A stretch of 22,115 nucleotides of DNA. Origin: Bacillota bacterium. GTDB taxonomy: Bacteria > Bacillota > Clostridia > Lachnospirales > Lachnospiraceae. Both the position numbers and the translations under genes were made by a program. The stretch spans positions 1-22,115 of the forward strand of contig JAEZGY010000049.1 in assembly GCA_023416695.1 (NCBI GenBank). The letters run 5' to 3'. Shown here one piece after another: positions 1 to 6,930 of the stretch. Position 1 is the first letter of the stretch. Each line of letters starts with the position of its first letter. The notes below the pieces were generated by a model. The model ran no database searches and was not told where the DNA came from. It was given only the letters and a program-made list of their open reading frames with translations.

Positions 1-1247
1 TAGATAGCTTTTTAAGTACAAAGGTATATCCATTTCTTATTATATTTATTGTGGTATTGCCAATCTTCCTACTGGCAGAGAAAAAAGCAGAGGATCCTGT
101 GCTAAACCTACATTATTTCAAAAATACAAGGATTAATATTACATTGATTCTCTCCTTCTTTACCGGTGTTGTCATGATGGGGATTATCTTTGTACCACAA
201 TTATGTGAAAACATCATGAAGGTAGCAACAGGAAGTGGTGGATATTTTGTTATTGTACTAGGTATATTTGCCGGAGTGGCAGCCCCTATATCCGGTAAGC
301 TCATAGATAAGTATGGTGCAAAATTAGTGCTTACCATAGGATTTAGTAGTGCTATAGCAGGTGCCTTATTCTTTAATTATGTAGCCATGGTCTATGCCAA
401 TATGTTGACCGTAATGGTGGGCTTGATGTTAGTGGGACTTGGAGTCGGATTTACCATGGGAGCACCATTAAATTATATGATGCTAGACAATACCCACAAA
501 GAAGAATCAAACTCGGCGTTAGCAACGGTATCCTTAGTACGGTCCATCGGAACTGCGATTGCCCCTGCCTTTATGATTGGTTTTATCTCTCATGCAGGGA
601 TGAATGTTGGGACGAATATGATGAATATATTGCCACAGCAGATTAATATGCCAGAGATTAAGTATGTCAATGAGTTAAGTGATGCGGTAAATCAAATTAA
701 GGAAAACAAGATATTGACCTTAATGATGGGTGATGTTGATCTTAATTCTATTGATATCAAGGCAATGCTTAATATGAAAATGGATGCTAGTAAGAAGAGT
801 AATATGCAGTTGCCAAAGGAACTTATCACTAAGCTTCAGGATGCTGATGCTACTACAATATCTGAAAGTGCTGAGGACGTAGCTGATTACATATTTGCCA
901 TGATCGAGGAGAAGGCAACCACCGGGATAGATAAAGGAATTGCAGGCATACAGTCTGCCATCAAAGGTATGGGAAATATAGAGATTCCTGTGATGGCGGG
1001 GGTGCCAGACATTAAACTGATGCTTACCTATATGCAGTCTGTCCGAAAGGATCTTCCAGGAGCCTTTGAGACAGCAAAGGCTGATTATAAAAACCAACTA
1101 GCAGCAATGAAAGAGGAGTTAAGTGATACATACCAAGATACCATGAATGCTGGGTTTAGGCAGGTTTATCTCACCTCAGCCATAACCGCTTTCATAGGGA
1201 TACTGATTCTACTTGGCTATAAGAAGAAACGGGTAGAAGAAGTGTAG
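1..1247 (+). CDS. MFS efflux transporter, DHA2 (EmrB/QacA, 14-TM) type, 5' truncated
   Basis: The reading frame is already open at position 3, so the N-terminal half lies outside the window; the GTG at 51 is only an internal codon. The visible part has about six hydrophobic segments, including a G-rich helix ending GKLIDKYGAK, which resembles the MFS cytoplasmic-loop motif, and a helix with RSIGTAIAPA typical of the last helices of DHA2 drug/proton antiporters. After that helix comes a hydrophilic, mostly helical stretch of about 185 residues (roughly 594-1165), then one final membrane helix (TSAITAFIGILILLGY) and a basic tail. In 14-TM transporters this loop lies outside the membrane; QacA and NorC have a hairpin there, but this one is much longer. 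Family membership suggests proton-driven export of hydrophobic or cationic compounds. The substrate cannot be told from the sequence. Confidence 0.85.
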   Translation, partial: DSFLSTKVYPFLIIFIVVLPIFLLAEKKAEDPVLNLHYFKNTRINITLILSFFTGVVMMGIIFVPQLCENIMKVATGSGGYFVIVLGIFAGVAAPISGKLIDKYGAKLVLTIGFSSAIAGALFFNYVAMVYANMLTVMVGLMLVGLGVGFTMGAPLNYMMLDNTHKEESNSALATVSLVRSIGTAIAPAFMIGFISHAGMNVGTNMMNILPQQINMPEIKYVNELSDAVNQIKENKILTLMMGDVDLNSIDIKAMLNMKMDASKKSNMQLPKELITKLQDADATTISESAEDVADYIFAMIEEKATTGIDKGIAGIQSAIKGMGNIEIPVMAGVPDIKLMLTYMQSVRKDLPGAFETAKADYKNQLAAMKEELSDTYQDTMNAGFRQVYLTSAITAFIGILILLGYKKKRVEEV

Positions 1248-1265
1248 GAGTCTACGTTTCGTAGG

Positions 1266-1294
1266 TTGAGCTTTATATAGGGAATAAGTATTCT
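1266..1294 (+). promoter_or_regulatory. Possible sigma-A promoter with overlapping palindrome, upstream of the XRE gene
   Basis: TTGAGC (1266-1271) and TATTCT (1289-1294) are 17 bp apart. A 12-bp near-palindrome, GAATA-AG-TATTC (1282-1293), overlaps the -10 and could be an autoregulatory operator for the XRE protein encoded just downstream. Each hexamer differs from consensus at two positions, so this is a weak call. Confidence 0.3.
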
Positions 1295-1318
1295 TAATAT
1301 ATCAGGAGGATGTATATT

Positions 1319-1903
1319 ATGAATAGTTATATTACTGGAAGTACAATAAAAGAATTACGGGAACAAAATAAAATGACACAGAAGCAGCTAGCTGAGCTGC
1401 TTCTTGTCAGCCATAAGACTATTTCAAAATGGGAAACAGGAAAAGGGTATCCCGACATTACACAATTAGAACCCTTAAGTAAGTGTCTAAAGGTTTCAGT
1501 TGCAGAGCTATTATCTGGAGAGTGTATTGCCAATGAGAATCGTTCTGGCAATATGCTAAAGACAAGGTTTTATGTCTGTCCCATTTGTGGTAATGTAATT
1601 ACCTCTATAGGGGAGGGAGCCTTTAGCTGCTGTGGTATCACCTTGCCTATACAAGAGGAGGAAGAGATTAGTGTTAGTCATGAGATTCATGTGTCTAGGG
1701 TAGAGAATGACTATTATATTACTATGGAACATGTCATGACAAAGGAGCATTATATTTCCTTTATTGCCTACCTTACCTCCAATAGGGTACAGCTTGTGAA
1801 ACTATATCCAGAACAAATGGTAGAGGTTAGGTTTCCTATACAAGGTCATGGAATTATTTATTCCTATTGTAATCAACATGGATTGCTAAAAGTTAAAGTA
1901 TAA
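1319..1903 (+). CDS. XRE-family regulator fused to a desulfoferrodoxin-like metal domain
   Basis: This 194-residue protein has an HTH_3 DNA-binding domain (about residues 8-66, with SHKTISKWETGKGYPD as the recognition region). It is followed by a domain that follows desulfoferrodoxin/superoxide reductase. Residues C87-x2-C90 and C104-C105 match the desulforedoxin-type FeCys4 site. H121 or H124, H138, H144 (HYISF), C184 and H187 (YCNQHGLLK) match the His4-Cys iron site, with family-like spacings of 6 (H138-H144) and 3 (C184-H187). The lysine that precedes the first ligand histidine in true superoxide reductases is absent. ATG 1319 is chosen because AGGAGG (1304-1309) sits 9 bp before it; the in-frame ATG at 1310 overlaps the end of that Shine-Dalgarno (SD) region. 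Inference: an iron- or oxygen/superoxide-responsive repressor. Metal binding is unproven. Confidence 0.85.
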   Translation: MNSYITGSTIKELREQNKMTQKQLAELLLVSHKTISKWETGKGYPDITQLEPLSKCLKVSVAELLSGECIANENRSGNMLKTRFYVCPICGNVITSIGEGAFSCCGITLPIQEEEEISVSHEIHVSRVENDYYITMEHVMTKEHYISFIAYLTSNRVQLVKLYPEQMVEVRFPIQGHGIIYSYCNQHGLLKVKV

Positions 1904-1920
1904 TGAAAAGGTGGGGTATA

Positions 1921-2298
1921 ATGGAAGATAAGATTACTTTATGTGGGGACAATTGCAGTTATTGTCCTCGTTTTATTGCAAAAACGGAAGAGGAGCTTAA
2001 GAGAGTTGCAGAGCTTTGGTATCGTATAGGCTTGCGAGATCACATTGTTCCCCTAGTGGAAATTGCTTGTGAGGGGTGCTCCTCTCATAAAACTTGTACC
2101 TATCACTTGGTAGAGTGCATAAAGGAACATAATGTTAATAAATGTAAAGAATGTAGTGACTTTCCTTGTGATAAACTTAATTCTATGCTAGAGCGTTCCA
2201 GAGAATATCAAGAAATATGTAAGCAATGTTGCTCTAAGAAAGAATATGAAGCACTTGAGAAGGCATTCTTTCACAAGGAAGAGAACTTAAAAAAATAG
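1921..2298 (+). CDS. DUF3795-family cysteine-rich protein
   Basis: The protein has 125 residues, 13 of them cysteines, arranged as LCGDNCSYCPRF near the N-terminus (C8, C12, C15), a central C50-x2-C53 with C59 and C66, then C75-x2-C78, C83 and a final C100-x2-CC. This pattern is that of the DUF3795 family, whose biochemical role is unknown to me; zinc or Fe-S binding is likely from the cysteine spacing. ATG 1921 is preferred because AAGGTGGGG (1908-1915 region) lies just before it. An upstream ATG at 1903 overlaps the preceding stop but has no SD of its own. The 17-bp gap to the XRE-desulfoferrodoxin gene indicates co-transcription. Confidence 0.75.
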   Translation: MEDKITLCGDNCSYCPRFIAKTEEELKRVAELWYRIGLRDHIVPLVEIACEGCSSHKTCTYHLVECIKEHNVNKCKECSDFPCDKLNSMLERSREYQEICKQCCSKKEYEALEKAFFHKEENLKK

Positions 2299-2408
2299 AG
2301 GATTACATATCTCTGTTGCTGCGGTGTAGGAACATATTATTATTGTTAAACTTACATAATTAAATCGCGACATTAAGGGATTATATGAGGTAAAAACTAT
2401 GCAAATCC

Positions 2409-2437
2409 TTGCTATCACTACCAGAACATGCTATAAT
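2409..2437 (+). promoter_or_regulatory. Sigma-A promoter for the GGDEF gene
   Basis: TTGCTA (2409-2414) is followed after 17 bp by a perfect TATAAT (2432-2437) carrying the extended TGC (2429-2431). It lies in the 198-bp gap before the GGDEF gene, leaving a 5' leader of roughly 50 nt. Confidence 0.6.
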
Positions 2438-2496
2438 TACATTAATATGGATGCTAAGTAATGTTATTATACTTTTACAAAAGAGAGTGATTAATA

Positions 2497-3606
2497 GTGG
2501 AAGAATTTTTTGTACGAATTAGTCCAGATATGATTGCGATAATAATTATTATATTTATTGTATATTTGTTACGTAGCGAACGCATGGTTGGAAGAAGACA
2601 GGCTAGAGCCCTGTCTTTTATTGCACTTTTAATGATGGTGATTATATTATTAGAGGTTATAACGGTATATTTCGAAGAATATCCGTCCAGTAGATTTCTT
2701 ATGATTTATCGGATTAGTAATGCCATAGGATTTTCTCTTACACCTACTATAGGTATTCTATTTGCATTTATTTACGTAGCTAAGGTTAGACAATATCTGA
2801 TTCCTATCATGGTGCCAATTATTATATTGGTGGTTCTTAGTATTTTAAGTATTTGGACAGGATGGATTTTTTCTATTAATTCATCAGGTTACTATCATAG
2901 AGGTCCCTTTTATATTGTAAATATAGTGATTAATATATACTCTCTGCTTGTGTATGCTTATGCTCTTCGAGTAAAGGGAAGGGCTTATGATAAAGTAGAA
3001 CAAATTAACCTGATGAGTCAGTTTGCTATTGTTTTATCAGGTGGACTTATTCAGGTAGTCTTTCCAAAGATACTTATACTATGGCCATGCTTTTCTTTGG
3101 TATTACTGCTCTATATTGATTTTTTGAAGGCCCTCTTGTATAAATATGATTCCTTAACGGATGTAAGAAATCGTAGATGTTTTGATGAGAATTTTGAAGA
3201 TGCCAGGGAGTTTGAAGACCTTTACATTGTTATTTTTGATATTAATAATTTGAAGAGTATCAATGATCAATATGGTCATGCCCAAGGTGATGAATACATA
3301 AAAACTGTAGTAGACATAATGAAAAAATTCACTGTTGAGATTGGAGTATTGTATCGTATCGGTGGAGATGAGTTCTGCTGTCTCTGTAAGTATGTTCCAC
3401 AGAAGCGTTTGGAGCAGGTGCTTAAGAAGGTAGAAGATGAGGCAAGGAAGGTATGCCTGTATACAGAGAGAGGCCAGTTAACCGGTGATACCATCGCCTA
3501 TGGGTATGCTTATTATAGTAAAAGCTTAGGGCATGATCTTAATGAACGCTTTAAACTCGCAGATAAGGCAATGTATATTCGAAAAAACCATCAAAAACAA
3601 CTCTAG
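2497..3606 (+). CDS. Membrane diguanylate cyclase (7TM sensor + GGDEF)
   Basis: This 369-residue protein has about seven hydrophobic helices in residues 10-212, a multi-pass sensory region resembling the N-terminal membrane modules of other signalling proteins. A cytoplasmic GGDEF domain follows, opening with DSLTDVRNRR (218-227). The metal-binding FDINNLKSIND and the nucleotide-binding GGDEF (289-293) are intact, so c-di-GMP synthesis from two GTP is expected. The product-inhibition I-site (RxxD five residues before GGDEF) is absent: the sequence there is VEIG. The start is GTG 2497 with a weak AGAGAG SD; the next in-frame ATG (2530) would trim 11 residues and has no SD. It is probably monocistronic from the promoter at 2409. 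The ligand sensed by the membrane part is unknown. Confidence 0.85.
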   Translation: MEEFFVRISPDMIAIIIIIFIVYLLRSERMVGRRQARALSFIALLMMVIILLEVITVYFEEYPSSRFLMIYRISNAIGFSLTPTIGILFAFIYVAKVRQYLIPIMVPIIILVVLSILSIWTGWIFSINSSGYYHRGPFYIVNIVINIYSLLVYAYALRVKGRAYDKVEQINLMSQFAIVLSGGLIQVVFPKILILWPCFSLVLLLYIDFLKALLYKYDSLTDVRNRRCFDENFEDAREFEDLYIVIFDINNLKSINDQYGHAQGDEYIKTVVDIMKKFTVEIGVLYRIGGDEFCCLCKYVPQKRLEQVLKKVEDEARKVCLYTERGQLTGDTIAYGYAYYSKSLGHDLNERFKLADKAMYIRKNHQKQL

Positions 3607-3678
3607 TGAAAGTATACAAAACTAACCCCCTTGGATGTTGATAATAGTTCACAAAAATCATTGAATAATCAAATAACA

Positions 3679-3706
3679 CTGACATTTCGGCAAAGTAACT
3701 GATAAT
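3679..3706 (+). promoter_or_regulatory. Possible promoter for the CarD-like gene
   Basis: CTGACA (3679-3684) and GATAAT (3701-3706) are separated by 16 bp, about 25 bp before the start codon. It is the best match in the 124-bp gap but each hexamer has one mismatch and the spacer is short. Confidence 0.35.
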
Positions 3707-3730
3707 ATAAGGCTATAAGGAGGTTTTGTT

Positions 3731-4249
3731 ATGTTAGCAAAAGGAGAATATATAGTCTGTGGTAACAAAGGTGTATGTATGGTAGAGGATATTACAACTG
3801 TTAACATGGAAGGTGTAGACAGAGGTAAATTATTTTATCTGTTAAGACCGGTATGTTCTAAGACCAGTACAGTTTACATTGCAGTAGATAATAATACATC
3901 CTCCATAAGAAAGATTCTAACTAGGGAGGAGGCTCTTGCCCTAATTGACTCCTTGCCTATGATAGGTTTTCTTTGTATATCAGATGATAAAAATGCGGAA
4001 GCAGTATATAAAGAGAGCGTTCATAAGAATGATATTGTAGAACTGATTAAGATTATTAAGACAAGCGATCTACGAAGACAAGAGAGGTTAAGACAGGGAA
4101 GAAAGGCTGTAGCGGTAGACGATAAGTATTTTAAAATGGCCTGTGATTATCTTTTTAATGAATTGTCTGTATGTCTAGATATGGATAGGCAGGAAATTGA
4201 GAGTGATATCTTAAATAAAATTAGTATGGAAGAACAAAAAGAGGAATAA
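3731..4249 (+). CDS. CarD-like/CdnL RNA polymerase-binding transcription factor
   Basis: The 172-residue protein begins with the CarD/TRCF RNA-polymerase interaction domain (residues 2-65: GEYIVCGNKGVCMVEDI, then FYLLRPV and a VYIAVDN strand). A helical C-terminal region (about 70-170) corresponds to the part that contacts DNA near the -10 element in CarD/CdnL proteins. Proteins of this family bind the beta subunit and stabilise open complexes at sigma-A promoters. A full-length mfd would be over 1000 residues, so this is the stand-alone form. AAGGAGG (3717-3723) is 7 bp before ATG. A strong terminator immediately follows, so it appears to be a single-gene unit. Confidence 0.8.
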   Translation: MLAKGEYIVCGNKGVCMVEDITTVNMEGVDRGKLFYLLRPVCSKTSTVYIAVDNNTSSIRKILTREEALALIDSLPMIGFLCISDDKNAEAVYKESVHKNDIVELIKIIKTSDLRRQERLRQGRKAVAVDDKYFKMACDYLFNELSVCLDMDRQEIESDILNKISMEEQKEE

Positions 4250-4264
4250 TAAATCTGAAAGAAT

Positions 4265-4297
4265 AAACTCTGACCATCTCCAATGGTTGGAGTTTTT
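4265..4297 (+). terminator. Rho-independent terminator after the CarD-like gene
   Basis: The 12-bp stem AAACTCTGACCA (4265-4276) / TGGTTGGAGTTT (4284-4295) contains two G-U pairs and a 7-nt loop, and runs into a T tract (4293-4297) with more T-rich sequence beyond. Confidence 0.8.
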
Positions 4298-4378
4298 GCT
4301 TGTCTCTTTTTTCTTTAGGGGATAAAATAATTGTAATAATTTTGTGTTATTATACAAATCAAAAGGAAAGGCTTACTT

Positions 4379-5350
4379 ATGAAAACTTACTTTGCCCCTA
4401 TGGAAGGGATAACCACATATAATTATCGTAATGCTCATTATAAATTTTTTCCGGGTATTGATAAATATTTTACCCCGTTTCTTGCACCAGGGAAAACGAA
4501 GCTCTTTACCTCTAGGGAGAAAAATGATATTTTACCGGAACACAACCAAGGACTACCTGTTGTGCCGCAGATTCTAACAAATAAGGCGGAGGACTTTCTA
4601 AAGGTTGCCGCGGTCTTAAAGGAGTATGGATATGAAGAGTTGAATCTTAATTTAGGTTGCCCTTCTGGAACAGTAGTGTCGAAAGGGAAAGGCTCAGGTT
4701 TTTTGGCATACCCCAAAGAGTTAAACGAATTTCTTCAGGCTATCTTTGAGAGTTATTCAGGGAAATTATCCATAAAGACTAGAATAGGGAAGGTTTCTTA
4801 TGAGGAGTTTGATGCGCTCTTAGACATCTTCAATCAATATCTGTTGGAGGAGTTAATCATTCACCCTAGAGTACAACAGGATTTCTACAAGAATACTCCA
4901 AACCATCAAGTCTTTGATAAGGCAATGAGAACCAGTAAGAATCCACTCTGTTATAATGGCGATTTATTTACCCAGGCAGATTATGATTCCTTTGTATCTC
5001 AATTTGGTGAAGAACTTCCTTTAATGTTTGGACGAGGTCTTATTGCTAACCCAGCACTTGTTAGCCAATTAACAGGGGGAGAGCCTCTTAGTAAACTCAC
5101 TTTTAAGGGGTTCCATGATACCATTTATGAGGGTTACATGGAAATCATGTCTGGGGAACGAGACGTATTATTTAAAATGAAGGAACTGTGGTACTACATG
5201 ATTCATCTGTTTACCGATTCAGAGAAATATGGCAAGAAAATAAAAAAAGCCCAATCGGGCCGTGAATATCTGGAGGTGGTCGCCAGCCTGCTAGAAAACC
5301 AAGAGATCATCAAACAGACTGGCGAATATACAAATCAGAAGAACCGCTAA
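4379..5350 (+). CDS. tRNA-dihydrouridine synthase family protein
   Basis: This 323-residue TIM-barrel flavoprotein has the FMN-binding start MKTYFAPMEGIT (1-12), the active-site motif LNLGCPSG with the catalytic cysteine at 94, and KGKGSGFL after it. KTRIG and the late phosphate-binding FGRGLIANPAL complete the FMN site. Members of the family reduce specific uridines of tRNA to dihydrouridine with NADPH. It is nearer in size and pattern to the short DusC-like or Clostridial group than to DusB. The start ATG has AAAGGAAAGG just upstream. It is flanked by a terminator on the left and a 312-bp gap on the right, so it is transcribed alone; I could not define its promoter. Which uridine it modifies cannot be decided. 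Confidence 0.85.
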   Translation: MKTYFAPMEGITTYNYRNAHYKFFPGIDKYFTPFLAPGKTKLFTSREKNDILPEHNQGLPVVPQILTNKAEDFLKVAAVLKEYGYEELNLNLGCPSGTVVSKGKGSGFLAYPKELNEFLQAIFESYSGKLSIKTRIGKVSYEEFDALLDIFNQYLLEELIIHPRVQQDFYKNTPNHQVFDKAMRTSKNPLCYNGDLFTQADYDSFVSQFGEELPLMFGRGLIANPALVSQLTGGEPLSKLTFKGFHDTIYEGYMEIMSGERDVLFKMKELWYYMIHLFTDSEKYGKKIKKAQSGREYLEVVASLLENQEIIKQTGEYTNQKNR

Positions 5351-5400
5351 GTTCTTCCAACATAGTATGGCATAGTCAAAACTTCAGGTGATGTTATGGA

Positions 5401-5438
5401 TCCATTGGTATTTCTTATAGAGCCCAAATACCAATGGA
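5401..5438. repeat. Perfect 13-bp inverted repeat
   Basis: TCCATTGGTATTT (5401-5413) and AAATACCAATGGA (5426-5438) are exact reverse complements around a 12-nt loop. There is no T tract on either side, so a standard Rho-independent terminator is not the best reading; an RNA processing hairpin or protein-binding site is possible. It lies 51 bp after the Dus-like gene and about 125 bp before the dehydrogenase promoter. Confidence 0.7.
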
Positions 5439-5560
5439 AGATTCACTGTTTGCTTTGGCAATCACTAAAGTCCGTAAACCTTTATATTAACTTTTATCTT
5501 TCATAACAATTGCCCTCATATACCACCAAGTAAATTATCGTAGGATTATTGAGAAACCTA

Positions 5561-5569
5561 TGATATAAT
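5561..5569 (+). promoter_or_regulatory. Extended -10 promoter for the alcohol dehydrogenase
   Basis: TGA followed by a perfect TATAAT (5564-5569) forms an extended -10. No good -35 lies 17 bp upstream (TAGGAT at 5541-5546), as is common for extended -10 promoters or activator-dependent ones. The leader to the ATG would be about 85 nt. Confidence 0.5.
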
Positions 5570-5662
5570 AGTAAACACAAGTGCAACAAAAAGATATAAC
5601 AGAAGTGAGTTTTTTTATAACAATCGTCTGAATTAACAAAATATTAGATTGGAGGAATTTTA

Positions 5663-6844
5663 ATGCAGAATTTCGATTTTTGTAGTCCTACCTACTTTGT
5701 GTTTGGTGAGGACAGGGAAAATGAATGTGGGAAGTACATAAAGAGATTCAATGGAACCAAGGTTCTTATTCATTATGGTGGGGGCTCTGTAGTAAGGTCA
5801 GGGTTACTAGATCGTGTAATCGCTTCTTTGGAGAAGGAGAATCTGTCTTATGTAACCTTAGGTGGGGTAAAACCAAATCCAAGAAGCGGATTGGTATATG
5901 AAGGTATAGAGCTTTGTAGAAAAGAAGGCATAGATTTTATTCTTGCCGTAGGTGGAGGAAGTGCCATAGACTCAGCGAAAGCCATTGCTGCTGGAGTTTT
6001 ATACGATGGAGACTTTTGGGATTTCTATGATGGCACAAGGGAACCAGAGGGTGCTCTTCCAGTAGGAACTGTATTAACTATAGCAGCAGCTGGTAGTGAA
6101 GGTTCTGAGAGTACTGTAATTACCAAGGAGGAAGGCATGTTAAAGAGAGGATTAAGTGCAGAGTGCTTACGACCAAAGTTCTCTATCATGAATCCTGCCC
6201 TAACTCAGACACTTCCTGCTTATCAAACGGCATGTGGTGCTACAGATATTATGGCTCATGTGTTCGAACGTTATTTTACTAATACAAAGGATGTAGAGGT
6301 TACTGATCGACTTTGTGAGGCAATTTTATTGACTATGATAAACGAGGTGCCAAAAGCAATTAAGAATCCAGATGACTACCAAGCAAGAGCCAACATAATG
6401 TGGGCTGGTATGGTGGCTCACAATAATATTGTAGGAGTAGGCCGTGAACAGGATTGGAATAGTCATGGTTTAGAGCATGAGCTTTCTGCATTGTATGACT
6501 GTGCTCACGGAGCAGGACTTGCCGTGATTATGCCTGCTTGGATGGAGTACGTAATGCATCATGATATTATGAGATTTGCCCAGGTTGCTGTTAGAGTTTG
6601 GGGTTGTGATATGGATTATACTTGTCCAGAACGTACCGCAAAAGAAGGAATTAAGCGCTTCCGTCAATTCTTATCAAGCATAGGAATGCCGATCAATTTT
6701 GAACAAATAGGTGCCAAAGAAGAAGATATACCTAAATTCTTAGATACCTTTGGAATCGGTGATGGAAAGACTGGCGGATTTGTAGCATTGGATAGGAAGG
6801 CTTGTGAGACCATTTATCAACTAGCAGTGAAAGCAAAGTTATAG
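5663..6844 (+). CDS. Iron-containing alcohol dehydrogenase (YqhD/butanol dehydrogenase type)
   Basis: This 393-residue group III alcohol dehydrogenase carries all landmarks of the YqhD/BdhA branch. These are an N-terminal Rossmann-like part with HYGGGSVVRSG (37-47), the nucleotide loop GGGSAIDSAKAIA (97-109), and metal ligands D195, H199, H268 and H282, which follow the Asp-His-His-His pattern of YqhD. It is expected to reduce aldehydes to alcohols with NADPH using Fe or Zn, for example butyraldehyde or toxic aldehydes in a fermenting cell. GGAGG (5652-5656) precedes the ATG at the right distance. It is expressed alone from the promoter at 5561 and ends in a shared bidirectional hairpin. Substrate and cofactor choice are inferred from family only. 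Confidence 0.9.
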   Translation: MQNFDFCSPTYFVFGEDRENECGKYIKRFNGTKVLIHYGGGSVVRSGLLDRVIASLEKENLSYVTLGGVKPNPRSGLVYEGIELCRKEGIDFILAVGGGSAIDSAKAIAAGVLYDGDFWDFYDGTREPEGALPVGTVLTIAAAGSEGSESTVITKEEGMLKRGLSAECLRPKFSIMNPALTQTLPAYQTACGATDIMAHVFERYFTNTKDVEVTDRLCEAILLTMINEVPKAIKNPDDYQARANIMWAGMVAHNNIVGVGREQDWNSHGLEHELSALYDCAHGAGLAVIMPAWMEYVMHHDIMRFAQVAVRVWGCDMDYTCPERTAKEGIKRFRQFLSSIGMPINFEQIGAKEEDIPKFLDTFGIGDGKTGGFVALDRKACETIYQLAVKAKL

Positions 6845-6858
6845 TGAAGTAGAATAAG

Positions 6859-6906
6859 AAAGGATGTAACCAATTGGCATTAAAGCCGCTTGGTTACATC
6901 CTTTTT
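6859..6906. terminator. Bidirectional terminator between convergent genes
   Basis: A perfect 15-bp stem, AAAGGATGTAACCAA (6859-6873) / TTGGTTACATCCTTT (6890-6904), with a small inner GGC/GCC pairing (6876-6878/6885-6887), ends in five T on the plus strand. On the minus strand the hairpin is followed by a moderately T-rich stretch, so it can serve both the dehydrogenase and the convergent reductase. Confidence 0.85.
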
Positions 6907-6930
6907 ACTGTATAGGAAATTACTTTGTTA

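Larger units (their letters stand above)
5351..5662. other. 312-bp intergenic region between the Dus-like and alcohol dehydrogenase genes
   Basis: No plausible coding frame was seen. It holds a perfect 13-bp inverted repeat (5401-5438), an extended -10 promoter (5561-5569), an A-rich leader with a run of seven T (about 5611-5617), and the SD GGAGG (5652-5656) of the next gene. No riboswitch fold was recognised. Confidence 0.6.

Noticed and set aside
1250..1262. Small hairpin CTACG-TTT-CGTAG after the MFS gene as terminator
   Set aside because: The stem is only 5 bp and no T tract follows.
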